64,000 nt of DNA, taken from contig NZ_LOED01000004.1 in NCBI RefSeq assembly GCF_001562425.1, positions 1 through 64,000 of the forward strand, in the 5' to 3' direction. A model generated the notes under the pieces. It was not told the DNA's origin and did not search any database. It worked only from the letters and a program-made list of their open reading frames with translations. This document shows, piece after piece, positions 24,785 through 33,437 of this stretch. The translations under genes and the position numbers were made by a program. Source of the DNA: Fervidicola ferrireducens (GTDB lineage: Bacteria; Bacillota; Thermosediminibacteria; Thermosediminibacterales; Thermosediminibacteraceae). Position 1 is the stretch's first letter, and each line of letters starts with the position of its first letter.

Positions 24785-25918
24785 CTACAAAAAGCCAATC
24801 ATCATCCTTACCTTAATGATTAGAAGTCTGATTAAGTGTTTGGCTACGGGAGAAGAGGCACTGATTATTAAAAGCGGAAAAAAAGCTGCTGCTAGCAAGG
24901 CGGCTAAATAATTGCTTTTTATTCTACTCCGGTAAAGTTTGTTAACACCTTTAGCGTCTATTAGAATATGCCCCACTTTGAGCCGTACCAAAAAAGTACT
25001 AGCCATTCCCTGCCGTCCTTTTTCTAAAAAATCTATTACGTTTGTGTGAGTACCTACCGTTACTATCAAGTCAGCGCCGCTGTGATAAGCCAGAAGCAAT
25101 GCCACATCTTCACTTGTTCCGGTAACTGCCATAATCTTATACTCAAGGCCTAGTCGTTTTACTCGTTCAAGTCCCGGTGCTCTGCCGTCCGGGTAAGCAT
25201 GCACTACTATTTCCGCACCGCACTTTAATCCTTTATCGCTTATACTATCCATATCGCCAACTATAATGTCCGGTTTCAAACCGAATTCTAATAAAGCATC
25301 GGCTCCCCCATCCACTCCTATAAGAACCGGCTTTATTTCTTCTATGTACGACTTTAATGCCAAAATATCTTCCCGGTAATCTTTACCCCGCACCACGACC
25401 ATGACATGTTTTTTACGCATATCGGTTTTGAGCATAGGTACAGCATAATCCGATGATAAAATTTTTTTTTCGCGTTTGATGTATTCAAGAGTGTTAATGG
25501 CAAATCTTTCTATTTCTTTTTCATAATTAGCCTTTGCTTCCTCATATTTGGATTTGATAAATTCTTTATTTAAAACTAATCCCTTGCAGAAAAATTTTTC
25601 GTTTACTATTATCTCCCCATTGTTTTTGATCTTAATCAAATCTCCTTCATGTATCATATCAAATAATCCGTCCTGACAAACATCTACCACAACCTTCCCG
25701 GAGTTAACAAGTATTTCAGGGCCTTGATTCAAAAATCGCCCACTAATGGAAGGTTGAAAATTAATAATCCCTTTCACTTTAGATTTTATAAGTTGCAGAG
25801 CTGCTACCTCATCAATATCTTTATGACAAAGGACAGCTATATCTCCCGGCTTTGCACGCTGTATTAATCTTTTTGTTTTCTTATCAACAACAGCTCTTCC
25901 CACAATGAATTCAGCCAT
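24785..25918 (-). CDS. steA: SteA-like putative cytokinetic ring protein
   Basis: A protein of about 377 aa with an N-terminal domain and a central thiamin pyrophosphokinase-like region (GVDGGADALLEFGLKPDIIVGDMDS), then C-terminal membrane segments (LAALLAAAFFPLLIISAS). This matches the SteA family, which in corynebacteria influences cytokinesis and cell separation. The ATG at 25918 is 10 nt past GAGAGG; the frame also has a TTG at 25936. Paired with SteB and an MraY-like enzyme. Confidence 0.85.
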   Translation of the reverse strand: MAEFIVGRAVVDKKTKRLIQRAKPGDIAVLCHKDIDEVAALQLIKSKVKGIINFQPSISGRFLNQGPEILVNSGKVVVDVCQDGLFDMIHEGDLIKIKNNGEIIVNEKFFCKGLVLNKEFIKSKYEEAKANYEKEIERFAINTLEYIKREKKILSSDYAVPMLKTDMRKKHVMVVVRGKDYREDILALKSYIEEIKPVLIGVDGGADALLEFGLKPDIIVGDMDSISDKGLKCGAEIVVHAYPDGRAPGLERVKRLGLEYKIMAVTGTSEDVALLLAYHSGADLIVTVGTHTNVIDFLEKGRQGMASTFLVRLKVGHILIDAKGVNKLYRSRIKSNYLAALLAAAFFPLLIISASSPVAKHLIRLLIIKVRMMIGFL

Positions 25919-26028
25919 TTTGTGGTTTCCTCTCAATATGATTAACTATTTGCAGTTAACCTGTTCTTATTATTTCCACTAAATTCATTTTATAACACGC
26001 CAGTTCTCCAACATAATAACAATAAATA

Positions 26029-26072
26029 AAACACCTCCCGTTAGTTTCTATCCAACTAACAAGAGGCGTTTG
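26029..26072 (-). terminator. Intrinsic terminator after spo0A
   Basis: A long imperfect stem, AACGCCTCTTGTTAGTT with AACTAACGGGAGGTGTT, followed by TTATTTATT on the minus strand, 15 nt past the spo0A stop. The rest of the 25919-26086 gap is AT-rich and should hold the steA promoter, which I could not fix. Confidence 0.8.
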
Positions 26073-26086
26073 TGACCTGCAAACCC

Positions 26087-26872
26087 TCAAGATATGGCTT
26101 TTTGTTCCATTCTTATCTTATCCGAAATCATAGCTATGAACTCCGAATTCGTGGGCTTTCCTTTGTCCTTTTGAACGGTATAGCCGAAGAGACTGTTAAT
26201 GGTTTCTACACAACCTCTGTTCCATGCCACTTCAATAGCATGTCTTATCGCCCTTTCAACCCTGCTCGGTGTGGTATTGTATTTTTTTGCTATGGTCGGA
26301 TAAAGCACTTTGGTTACGGCTCCCAACAGTTCAACGTTGTTTACCACCATGGCAATAGCTTCTCTTAAGTAAAAGTAACCTTTAATGTGCGCCGGAATCC
26401 CAATTTCATGTATTATATTGGTTATTTCCATTTCCAGATTGGTATCCTTGCGCTTCGAAGTTTGAGTGTTTGTACTCTTTATAGATTTTTGCACTACACT
26501 TCCCGCGTCCAGCTCACGTATGCGCTCCACCAGAATTTTTAAATCGAAGGGCTTGACTACGTAATAATCGGCGCCTAAATTTATGGCTCTCTGGGTGATT
26601 TTATCCTGCCCTACCGCGGAGAGGACAATAATTCTGGGTTTTTTATCGAAATTTGTTAATTTTTCGATTACGCCCAGTCCATCAAGATTAGGCATAATTA
26701 TATCAAGAACAACCACGTCTGGATTTAACTCTTGAACTTTTTCCAGGACTTCTAGTCCGTTATGAGCCTTACCTACTACTTCCAAATCCTCCTGCGTTGA
26801 GAAAAATTCTTCCAGAAGATCGCAAAATTCTTTGTTGTCGTCTGCTAAAAGTATTTTTTTCCTGTCGCCCAT
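26087..26872 (-). CDS. spo0A: Sporulation master regulator Spo0A
   Basis: Spo0A is the phosphorelay response regulator that starts sporulation. The 261-aa protein has a receiver domain with the acidic pair in LLADDNKE (Asp11, Asp12), phosphoacceptor Asp57 in VVVLDIIMP and the Lys in VVKPFD. The Spo0A-specific DNA-binding domain follows, with [17 protein letters not shown] and the recognition region [16 protein letters not shown]. The ATG at 26872 lies behind GGGGGTCAG; upstream codons to 26947 belong to the promoter region. It follows spoIVB, the universal order in spore formers. Confidence 0.98.
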   Translation of the reverse strand: MGDRKKILLADDNKEFCDLLEEFFSTQEDLEVVGKAHNGLEVLEKVQELNPDVVVLDIIMPNLDGLGVIEKLTNFDKKPRIIVLSAVGQDKITQRAINLGADYYVVKPFDLKILVERIRELDAGSVVQKSIKSTNTQTSKRKDTNLEMEITNIIHEIGIPAHIKGYFYLREAIAMVVNNVELLGAVTKVLYPTIAKKYNTTPSRVERAIRHAIEVAWNRGCVETINSLFGYTVQKDKGKPTNSEFIAMISDKIRMEQKAIS

Positions 26873-26907
26873 CTTGCTGACCCCCCTATAAAATTCTCTA
26901 TTTTGAT

Positions 26908-26936
26908 ATATTCGACAATTAGTGGTATTATCCTCC
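26908..26936 (-). promoter_or_regulatory. Sigma-H-type promoter of spo0A with an overlapping 0A box
   Basis: On the minus strand -35 GGAGGATAA (26928-26936), 11 nt, then -10 GTCGAATAT (26908-26916): every position fits RNAGGAWWW-N11-RNNGAATWW. The -10 overlaps TGTCGAA, the consensus Spo0A-binding box, suggesting autoregulation. It lies about 35 nt upstream of the spo0A start codon. Confidence 0.75.
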
Positions 26937-26955
26937 TGAAATTCCATAAAATGTT

Positions 26956-28269
26956 TTAATATTTATATACTTGTCGTTCACTTTTTAATTTTGATATCTC
27001 TTCTATCATCCATTCGGCAAAAACTCCGTAACCTCGCGTCGGATCATTCACGAAAACGTGAGTTACCGCTCCGATAAGGCAACCATCCTGAATTATTGGG
27101 CTTCCGCTCATTCCCTGGACAATTCCGCCAGCTTTTTCTAATAGGCGCGGATCGGTTATTTTTATTATCATTCCTTTGGTACTAGGATAGTCCTGTTTTA
27201 TAATCTTTTGAATTTCTATATCAAATTTTTCTATCTTTTCACCATCGATAACAGTCAGGATTTGGGCCTTCCCTTCGTGGGCGTAACTTGAAAGAGCCAC
27301 TGGAATTTCTCCAAAAAGTGGATTTATAACCGGTTTGTACGTCTTTCCAAATATGCCAAATGGCGTATTAATTAAAATATTGCCGATTACGTCCTCTTCT
27401 TCCACAAAAACTCCCCTTTTTTCGCCCGGGACGTTTTTCTTGGCCGGCACCACGTTAGTTATGCTCGCTCTAATAATTTCTCCCTGACCAACTTCGACGA
27501 CCTTGCCTGTGTCTGAATCTGATATGATATGCCCCAAAGCACCGTAGTACCCAGACTTGGGATCATAAAAGGTAAGGGTACCGACGCCAGCAGCGATATC
27601 CCGCACCCAAAGTCCTATTTGATAAATGCCATGATTATTTTTTACCGCGGACAATCGTGTATTGAAAGTTTTGTCATTTCTTTTTACAGTTAAGTCTATT
27701 ACTTTGTCTTCATCTCTATTTATAATCTCCGCTAGATCATCAGCAGTATAAATCTTTTGGCCGTTTACCAAAATAACGGTATCACCAACTTGAATTCCTG
27801 CATTTTTAGCAGGATAATACGCCTTTCCTTGTTCGTCAACGACTGAAGCAATTCCCACAACAATTACTCCATTTGGCCTCAATTTTACTCCTATAGAATG
27901 TCCTCCTGGTACAACTTTTATTTCGGGCAATACTTCTAATTTCATCTTTTTTACAGGGATAATTCCGAACAATCGAAACTCCAGATCGTACGTTCCTAAA
28001 CGACTCGACCTAATGGACAGGGGATTTCCTAAGTTTACAGAAATTTTATCTTGCAAGCTGCTACCGTTAATCGTTAAAGAATTTCGTGTTTTTGTAAAAA
28101 GTTGGAATTTAAGAGGTATTCCAATGTCTATTACATGTTCCTTGCCTTCTATTATCTTGACTTTATCAGGAAACCTGTATAATGCTGAAAATTGTGGAGA
28201 AAATGATAGAAGCGTTATAAGAACTGCTAATAGAATGCCTACAATTTTCCTATTGTTCGTAACCACCAC
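26956..28269 (-). CDS. spoIVB: SpoIVB peptidase (S55)
   Basis: SpoIVB is secreted from the forespore and signals activation of pro-sigma-K processing. The product of about 437 aa has an N-terminal membrane anchor ([17 protein letters not shown]), a PDZ domain around residues 125-205 ([17 protein letters not shown]), and the S55 peptidase domain with GALGHIISD (His) and the catalytic Ser in [11 protein letters not shown]. The GTG at 28269 is 7 nt after AGGAGG. The frame is open to 28383 through two terminator-like hairpins, so the longer start is rejected. Confidence 0.94.
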   Translation of the reverse strand: MVVTNNRKIVGILLAVLITLLSFSPQFSALYRFPDKVKIIEGKEHVIDIGIPLKFQLFTKTRNSLTINGSSLQDKISVNLGNPLSIRSSRLGTYDLEFRLFGIIPVKKMKLEVLPEIKVVPGGHSIGVKLRPNGVIVVGIASVVDEQGKAYYPAKNAGIQVGDTVILVNGQKIYTADDLAEIINRDEDKVIDLTVKRNDKTFNTRLSAVKNNHGIYQIGLWVRDIAAGVGTLTFYDPKSGYYGALGHIISDSDTGKVVEVGQGEIIRASITNVVPAKKNVPGEKRGVFVEEEDVIGNILINTPFGIFGKTYKPVINPLFGEIPVALSSYAHEGKAQILTVIDGEKIEKFDIEIQKIIKQDYPSTKGMIIKITDPRLLEKAGGIVQGMSGSPIIQDGCLIGAVTHVFVNDPTRGYGVFAEWMIEEISKLKSERQVYKY

Positions 28270-28290
28270 TTTCACTCCTCCTGTAAAAAT

Positions 28291-28326
28291 GAAAAAACCG
28301 GGCCTGAAAATTAAGATAACCCGGTT
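28291..28326 (-). terminator. Second hairpin in the spoIVB leader (attenuator-like)
   Basis: AACCGGG/CCCGGTT with a 17-nt loop and TTTTTTC directly after it on the minus strand, 10-50 nt upstream of the spoIVB Shine-Dalgarno. It would stop read-through from recN or attenuate transcripts starting just upstream. Confidence 0.65.
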
Positions 28327-28349
28327 CGCTTCTTTTAATACTGGAAGAA

Positions 28350-28380
28350 AAAAATAAAAAACCCCAAAAAAGGGGCTTTT
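28350..28380 (-). terminator. Intrinsic terminator after recN
   Basis: AAGCCCC/GGGGTT stem with a six-T loop and a TTTTTTATTTTTTT tail on the minus strand, 8 nt past the recN stop. Together with the hairpin at 28291-28326 it forms a tandem block between recN and spoIVB. Confidence 0.8.
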
Positions 28381-28387
28381 CATTTTT

Positions 28388-30118
28388 TTAATATTTTCTT
28401 TTTATTTTCTCGGCCATTTCAAGCATTTCTTTTGCATGTGCAATTGTCTTGTCAGTAATTTCAGTTCCGCCTAACATCCTTGAAATTTCCTTAATTCTCT
28501 CCTCGCCTTTTATTTCCTTAACCGTTGTAAATGTTCTGTCGTTATTAGATATTTTGTTTATACAAAAATGCGCATCCCCCAGGCTGGCTATTTGAGGTGA
28601 ATGGGTGACGCAGAGTACCTGATGGTTACGCGATATTTTGAATAATTTTTCTCCTACTATCTGGGACATTCTTCCGCCAATACCCACATCTATTTCATCG
28701 AAAATCAAACAAGGAATGTTGTCTATCTGAGCAAGGATGCTTTTTAAAGCCAGCAAAATGCGTGAAGCTTCACCGCCGGATACAATTTTAGCGAGAGGTT
28801 TTAACGGCTCTCCCGGATTCGTGGAAATCAAAAATTCCACCGTATCCAATCCTCTCTCGCCTATTTTGACGGTTTTATTTTTTACCTCCACTCCTTCTTC
28901 CGATTCTATCCAATTTATGTCTACCGAAAATTTTACATCCTTCATTCCCAGATCTTTCAATTCTTTTGAAATATTTTTTTCAAATGTTGAGGCGATAGTT
29001 TTTCTTAATTCGTGCAGTTCCAGAGCGCTCTTTATATAATCTTGCTTGAGTATTTCTAGGGAATTTTCCAACTTTATTATCTCTTCATCTATATTCAAGG
29101 CTTCGTCCAATTTAGAAGCAGCTTGCTCTTTATATTTGATTAATTCGTCGATGCTCTTGTTGTACTTGCTCTTTAGTCTGTTCAAAAAGGAAATCCTTGC
29201 TTGTATTTCGTCTAGCTTTCCCGGTTCAAAATCTATTGTTTTTGAATGATCTCTCAAATCAGAAACTACATCTTCCAATTCGTATAAAATATTTCTTAAG
29301 CTATCCAAATCCTTTTTTATAGGCGAAAAGTAGTCGACCACTTCTTCTAATACGTTGATTACTTTTGCCACATTGTCTATAACAGCAGGATTATTTTCGT
29401 CTCCTTCGTAAAGAGTTAGAAGGCTGAAACTAAGAGACCTTAAAATTTTGTCCGAATGCTCGAGAATTTCGAGCTCTCTTTCCAATATCGAATCTTCTCC
29501 AGGTTTTAATTGGGCTTTTTCCAGCTCATCAACTTCAAATTGTAATTGTTCTTTATATTTCAAAAATTCATCTCGAGCTTTGATAAGATCCTTAAGTTTA
29601 TTTTCTGTATCGAGAATTTTTTTATACAAACTTCGTACCTTATCTTTTTTCTCTTGTATCTCTTCTCCGCCCAAAAGGTCTAACATTTCTAAATGTTTTT
29701 CTGGATTTAAGAGGGATTGGTGTTGGTGCTGACCGTGAATGTCCACCAAATACTTGCCTATGCTTTTTAAAGTTGAAACAGGTACGCTAGTTCCGTTTAT
29801 TCTGCAATAATTCTTACCTTGTTGGGTAATTTTGCGTGAAATTATTAAAAGATTATCTTCTTGTTCAATACCCATTTCTGCCAGGATGTTGTCGATTATT
29901 GTATTGTCGTATTCAAATATGGCTTCTATTACCGAAAATTCTTTACCCGCTCTTACATATTCACTAGATGCCCTTTCTCCAAGAATCATTCCTATTGCAT
30001 CTATTATTATAGATTTACCTGCACCCGTTTCTCCCGTTAAAACGTTCAGCCCCTCTTTGAATTCTATTTCTACATCGTCTATCAACGCAAAATCTTTTAC
30101 TATCAATTTAAGAAGCAT
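28388..30118 (-). CDS. recN: DNA repair protein RecN
   Basis: RecN is an SMC-like ATPase recruited to double-strand breaks. The 576-aa protein has Walker A GETGAGKS at residues 29-36, a Q-loop region (DIHGQHQHQSLLNPE), a long central coiled coil (about 150-380), the ABC signature IVSGGEASRILLALK and Walker B IPCLIFDEIDVGIGG. It lies between argR and spoIVB, the conserved Firmicute order. Confidence 0.97.
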   Translation of the reverse strand: MLLKLIVKDFALIDDVEIEFKEGLNVLTGETGAGKSIIIDAIGMILGERASSEYVRAGKEFSVIEAIFEYDNTIIDNILAEMGIEQEDNLLIISRKITQQGKNYCRINGTSVPVSTLKSIGKYLVDIHGQHQHQSLLNPEKHLEMLDLLGGEEIQEKKDKVRSLYKKILDTENKLKDLIKARDEFLKYKEQLQFEVDELEKAQLKPGEDSILERELEILEHSDKILRSLSFSLLTLYEGDENNPAVIDNVAKVINVLEEVVDYFSPIKKDLDSLRNILYELEDVVSDLRDHSKTIDFEPGKLDEIQARISFLNRLKSKYNKSIDELIKYKEQAASKLDEALNIDEEIIKLENSLEILKQDYIKSALELHELRKTIASTFEKNISKELKDLGMKDVKFSVDINWIESEEGVEVKNKTVKIGERGLDTVEFLISTNPGEPLKPLAKIVSGGEASRILLALKSILAQIDNIPCLIFDEIDVGIGGRMSQIVGEKLFKISRNHQVLCVTHSPQIASLGDAHFCINKISNNDRTFTTVKEIKGEERIKEISRMLGGTEITDKTIAHAKEMLEMAEKIKRKY

Positions 30119-30134
30119 ATTGCGCCTCCCGGGC

Positions 30135-30581
30135 TCATTTTATAAGATTTTCAAGTTTTTCCATAATACTCTTTACTGCAGATTTGGAGCGTGCCACAAC
30201 TAATATGGTATCATCACCGGCAACCGTTCCTACTATTTCTTCCCAGTTCAAACCATCTATAGCGGCAGCAGCTGCTTGAGCGGTGCCCGATAGAGTTTTC
30301 ACTACCACAATGTTTTCCGATGAATCAATTTTCACTATAGACTCTCTAAACATCCTCACCAGTTTGTCCGAGACGACTACAGTTTTGTCAGGTTCCGAAT
30401 AACAATAACGGTTATTGTCCCTTAAAACTTTGACGAGTCTTAATTCCTTTATATCTCGAGATACGGTGGCCTGAGTAACATTAAACCCGCATTTTCTCAG
30501 TTCTTCTGCCAGTTCCTCTTGAGTTTCTATCGGCTTTTCTCTGATAATCTCTCTTATCTTCATGTGTCTTTTCGCCTTCAA
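30135..30581 (-). CDS. argR: Arginine repressor ArgR/AhrC
   Basis: A hexameric arginine-dependent regulator of arginine metabolism. The 148-aa protein has the winged-helix N-terminus (KIREIIREKPIETQEELAEEL; TQATVSRDIKELRLVK) and the C-terminal oligomerisation and arginine-binding domain with GTAQAAAAAIDGL and GTVAGDDTILVVAR. The TTG at 30581 is 8 nt past GGAGG and aligns with the start of B. subtilis AhrC; the GTG at 30590 overlaps the Shine-Dalgarno. Confidence 0.96.
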   Translation of the reverse strand: MKAKRHMKIREIIREKPIETQEELAEELRKCGFNVTQATVSRDIKELRLVKVLRDNNRYCYSEPDKTVVVSDKLVRMFRESIVKIDSSENIVVVKTLSGTAQAAAAAIDGLNWEEIVGTVAGDDTILVVARSKSAVKSIMEKLENLIK

Positions 30582-30595
30582 ACAGTACACCTCCT

Positions 30596-31447
30596 TTATT
30601 GCTCTCTAAGTTTTTTTCTCAAAATATCGTAAAAACTCCTGCTTTTAATGCGCACCAGTTTGGCGTAATACTGCGATTTTTTCACGACCACTTTATCATA
30701 AGGCTGCAGACGGTATCCCAGTTGTCCGTCCGCTGTAAGCATTATCTCCTGGTGCTCTGCGACTACTTGAACGGTAATGGAATCATTGGGAGAAATTATC
30801 ATCGAACGGTTTTGAAGAGTATGGGGACATATGGGAGTCAGAAGCAGAACTTCGACGTTGGGATCGACCAAAGGTCCGCCTGCGGAAAGAGAGTACGCCG
30901 TTGAACCGGTAGGAGTGGCAATTATGAGGCCATCTGCATTAAATGTATCTACGTAAGCATTGTTAACTGATGTTTTCAATCTTATCAGTCTGGCGAAAGG
31001 GCCTTTTGTGACTACAACGTCATTTAGAGCCAAAAAATTTTTTACGAATTTTTCTTCTCTGAAAACTTTCGCCTCAATCATCATTCTTTTATCTATGTAG
31101 AACTTCCCCCTCTTTAGAAGTTCTAAGTCGCTGTACAAATCAGGCACTTCTATTTCAGTAAGGAATCCTAAATGTCCCAGGTTTATCCCGAGAATAGGGA
31201 TATCATAGGGAGCCAGCTTGCGCGCTACGTTAAGCAAAGTACCGTCTCCGCCGAGGGTTATAGCAAGTTCGATATTTTTTGCCAATTCTTCTAAATTATT
31301 AGATTCTACGGGAAGACCGAGCTTATTTACGATAGACGATTCAGTAAATACATCATAATTATTTTCTTTTAGCCATTGTACAAGAGATGTCGCCACACTT
31401 AATGCATTATTTTTACAAAGATTCAGGAAAAGACCTATTCTTTGCAA
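30596..31447 (-). CDS. nadK: NAD kinase
   Basis: NadK phosphorylates NAD to NADP. The product of about 283 aa has the GGDGTLLNVAR catalytic motif, the LGINLGHLGFLTE segment and the TFNADGLIIATPTGSTAYSL region that binds NAD. A TTG start (31447) behind GAGGTGA is preferred over the GTG at 31456 that lies in the Shine-Dalgarno. It lies in the tlyA-nadK-argR-recN series typical of Firmicutes, here interrupted by the nuclease-like gene. Confidence 0.96.
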   Translation of the reverse strand: MQRIGLFLNLCKNNALSVATSLVQWLKENNYDVFTESSIVNKLGLPVESNNLEELAKNIELAITLGGDGTLLNVARKLAPYDIPILGINLGHLGFLTEIEVPDLYSDLELLKRGKFYIDKRMMIEAKVFREEKFVKNFLALNDVVVTKGPFARLIRLKTSVNNAYVDTFNADGLIIATPTGSTAYSLSAGGPLVDPNVEVLLLTPICPHTLQNRSMIISPNDSITVQVVAEHQEIMLTADGQLGYRLQPYDKVVVKKSQYYAKLVRIKSRSFYDILRKKLREQ

Positions 31448-31448
31448 T

Positions 31449-31964
31449 TCATTCACCTCTAGTCAAAAAACCAAGTAAAAAACCGACAAAAAAAATTCCT
31501 AGAGCATAAAAAATATAGCGTAATTTGGAATAATCTTTTTTCAAAATGGAATACTCTATGGTTTTTATCTTTTCCTGCTCCATATCCACCAACAGAAGGC
31601 CGGCAGGTTTGTATACAAGATAATATTCAAGAAGTTGTCTCCTCGTAGCCGGCACATTCAGCAAAGGAGAAGTTTTTCCGGATTTTACTTCTGCTACATA
31701 GACTTTGCGACCTTTTTTTACTATCACATCGGCCCTAACCTTAATTTCTTTAGGTTTTCCGTTGATAAAAATAAAGTAAGAAGCGCTTTTCTGTACATCT
31801 AATATATCAAAACCGTACTTTTTTAGCAAATCAATTGCTTTTTTCTCGCAAATTCGAGCTTTTTTCCTCCGACGCCGTAAAGTTGTTTTTTGATAAAATT
31901 TTAAACACCATATTCCCAGGAAAATACCTGTAACGATCAATAATATACCGATGTACTCTTTCAT
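31449..31964 (-). CDS. Membrane-tethered PD-(D/E)XK nuclease-like protein
   Basis: A 171-aa protein with a membrane segment at each end (IGILLIVTGIFLGIWCL and YIFYALGIFFVGFLLGFL). Between them is a basic stretch and a cytosolic domain with RADVIVKKGRKVYVAEVKSGK, an arrangement D...ExK like the PD-(D/E)XK nuclease core (restriction-endonuclease fold, as in Holliday-junction resolvases). A second segment, PATRRQLLEYYLVYKP, resembles the following helix with a conserved Arg/Gln. Its function is unknown. It is located between tlyA and nadK and probably co-transcribed. Confidence 0.65.
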   Translation of the reverse strand: MKEYIGILLIVTGIFLGIWCLKFYQKTTLRRRRKKARICEKKAIDLLKKYGFDILDVQKSASYFIFINGKPKEIKVRADVIVKKGRKVYVAEVKSGKTSPLLNVPATRRQLLEYYLVYKPAGLLLVDMEQEKIKTIEYSILKKDYSKLRYIFYALGIFFVGFLLGFLTRGE

Positions 31965-31993
31965 AAATAAATAAAACCTCTTTGGCTTTTTGA

Positions 31994-32788
31994 TTAATTT
32001 AGTGCTCTATGGGCTTCTTCGACGACTTTCACAATGTCGGTTTCAGAATTATTGTTCGGAATCTTTCTGAACCACGACAAAAATTCTATATTCCCTTTAG
32101 GGCCCTTTATCGGAGAAAACGTCAATCCGCAACAAAACAATCCAATGGATTTCGCCGATTCAATCACCTGGGTGATTGCCTTCTCATGCAATTTTCTATC
32201 GCGAACAACGCCGTTTTTTACCTCTTCCCTTCCAACTTCAAATTGCGGCTTTATAAGGGCTATAAAGTCCCCATCTTCTTTTAGAAGTTTAAAAAGAGGT
32301 TCAAAAACTTTGGATAAAGATATAAAGGAAAGGTCAGCCGCAATTATATCAACGAGTTCGCCTATATCCTCAAAACTGAGGTAACGTACATTTTTTCGTT
32401 CAATGTTTACTACCCTCGGGTCGTTTCTAAGGGAAAGGTCTAATTGCCCGTATCCGACGTCAACCGCATAAACTTTAGAGGCTCCCTCTTTTAAAAGGCA
32501 GTCGGTAAATCCACCAGTCGAAGCCCCTGCATCCAAGGCAATTTTATCCTTTACAACAATCGGGAACACACTCAAAGCTTTTTTTAGTTTCAATCCACCC
32601 CTGCTCACATAAGGCAAAGACTTTTCTTTAATTATTATTTCAGAATTTATATCAACGAGAGTTCCAGGTTTATCCACCCTCGTATTGTTTACAAACACAT
32701 TCCCCATCATAATCTCAGATTTTGCCCTTTCCCTGCTCGGAAAGAGGCCCCTTTGCACCAATAAAACATCTAACCTTTCTTTTTGCAA
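31994..32788 (-). CDS. tlyA: TlyA-family rRNA 2'-O-methyltransferase
   Basis: TlyA-type enzymes methylate cytidine 2'-O positions in 16S and/or 23S rRNA. The 264-aa protein has an N-terminal S4 RNA-binding domain (RLDVLLVQRGLFPSRERAK) and an FtsJ-like Rossmann methyltransferase domain with LDAGASTGGFTDCLLKEGA and IAADLSFISL. Its conserved KPQFEVGR is the catalytic region. A TTG start follows GAGGTGA by 7 nt. It is next to oapA, with 17 nt between the genes. Confidence 0.95.
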   Translation of the reverse strand: MQKERLDVLLVQRGLFPSRERAKSEIMMGNVFVNNTRVDKPGTLVDINSEIIIKEKSLPYVSRGGLKLKKALSVFPIVVKDKIALDAGASTGGFTDCLLKEGASKVYAVDVGYGQLDLSLRNDPRVVNIERKNVRYLSFEDIGELVDIIAADLSFISLSKVFEPLFKLLKEDGDFIALIKPQFEVGREEVKNGVVRDRKLHEKAITQVIESAKSIGLFCCGLTFSPIKGPKGNIEFLSWFRKIPNNNSETDIVKVVEEAHRALN

Positions 32789-32805
32789 ATTTTTTTCACC
32801 TCAAG

Positions 32806-33414
32806 TCAGTACTTACCGGATTTTTTGGGAAACAATTCAATCCCGAAACGTATTTTTAACAAATAGAGAAAATACGCGACCTTATAAACGATTTCCTTGG
32901 ATTTTTTTATGGCGATGCTTTTGCCTAAGGCCTTTCCACCTACCGTAATTGTTGAAATCATGCCGGCAATTAAAGTGCTAATTATTATATCCGAGACGTC
33001 ATTTTTGCCAGAAATTATTTTTGCTACTATAGCGGCACCGGCTGCACCGCTTATTATTCCCGAAATATCGCCGATGACGTCATTGCAGAAGTTTGACACC
33101 ACATCGGCATTTCTTATCAGCCGTACCCCTTCTTTTCCTCCCGGAATTTTATGAGCCGCCATGGCATGAAAAGGTGTCTCGTCAGCAGAGGTAACCGCAA
33201 TTCCTATGATATCAAATATTATCCCTATGAACACTATGCAGGACAAAATAAAAAATGAGAGGATTAAGTTCAACTTATCCATTAATGTTTCCGAAATAAA
33301 GCTAAAAAAAACGGAAAGTCCAAAAGTCAATATCACAACTTTATGTATCCAAGTAGCTTTTGGTCCTCCGTTATTTTTTTTGCACGTGCTTTTTTTGTTA
33401 TTGTTTTTACTCAA
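32806..33414 (-). CDS. oapA: OLE-associated membrane protein OapA
   Basis: OapA binds OLE RNA at the membrane in extremophilic Firmicutes and is needed for OLE-linked stress phenotypes. The 202-aa protein has a basic, Asn/Lys-rich N-terminus (SKNNNKKSTCKKNNGG), then membrane segments at about 24-42, 48-72, 118-135 and 140-160, and a C-terminal basic stretch ending FPKKSGKY. I infer the name from its size, topology and position directly downstream of OLE RNA; related entries are sometimes labelled CorB-like. The TTG start lies 7-8 nt after GAGGTG, which can pair with the end of OLE. Confidence 0.85.
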   Translation of the reverse strand: MSKNNNKKSTCKKNNGGPKATWIHKVVILTFGLSVFFSFISETLMDKLNLILSFFILSCIVFIGIIFDIIGIAVTSADETPFHAMAAHKIPGGKEGVRLIRNADVVSNFCNDVIGDISGIISGAAGAAIVAKIISGKNDVSDIIISTLIAGMISTITVGGKALGKSIAIKKSKEIVYKVAYFLYLLKIRFGIELFPKKSGKY

Positions 33415-33421
33415 AAAAATT

Positions 33422-33437
33422 CACCTCAAACGAGGTG
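33422..33437 (-). promoter_or_regulatory. Hairpin joining the OLE 3' end and the oapA Shine-Dalgarno
   Basis: On the minus strand CACCTC-GTTT-GAGGTG forms a 6-bp hairpin followed by AATTTTTTT. The 5' arm is the end of the OLE closing stem and the 3' arm is the oapA ribosome-binding site. It could end OLE transcription, mask oapA translation, or both, in competition with the OLE closing stem. Confidence 0.5.

Noticed and set aside
26873-26947. Longer spo0A start
   Set aside because: The extension covers the sigma-H promoter; the conserved protein begins at 26872.
28270-28383. Longer spoIVB start
   Set aside because: The extension translates two terminator hairpins; the GTG at 28269 has a correct SD.
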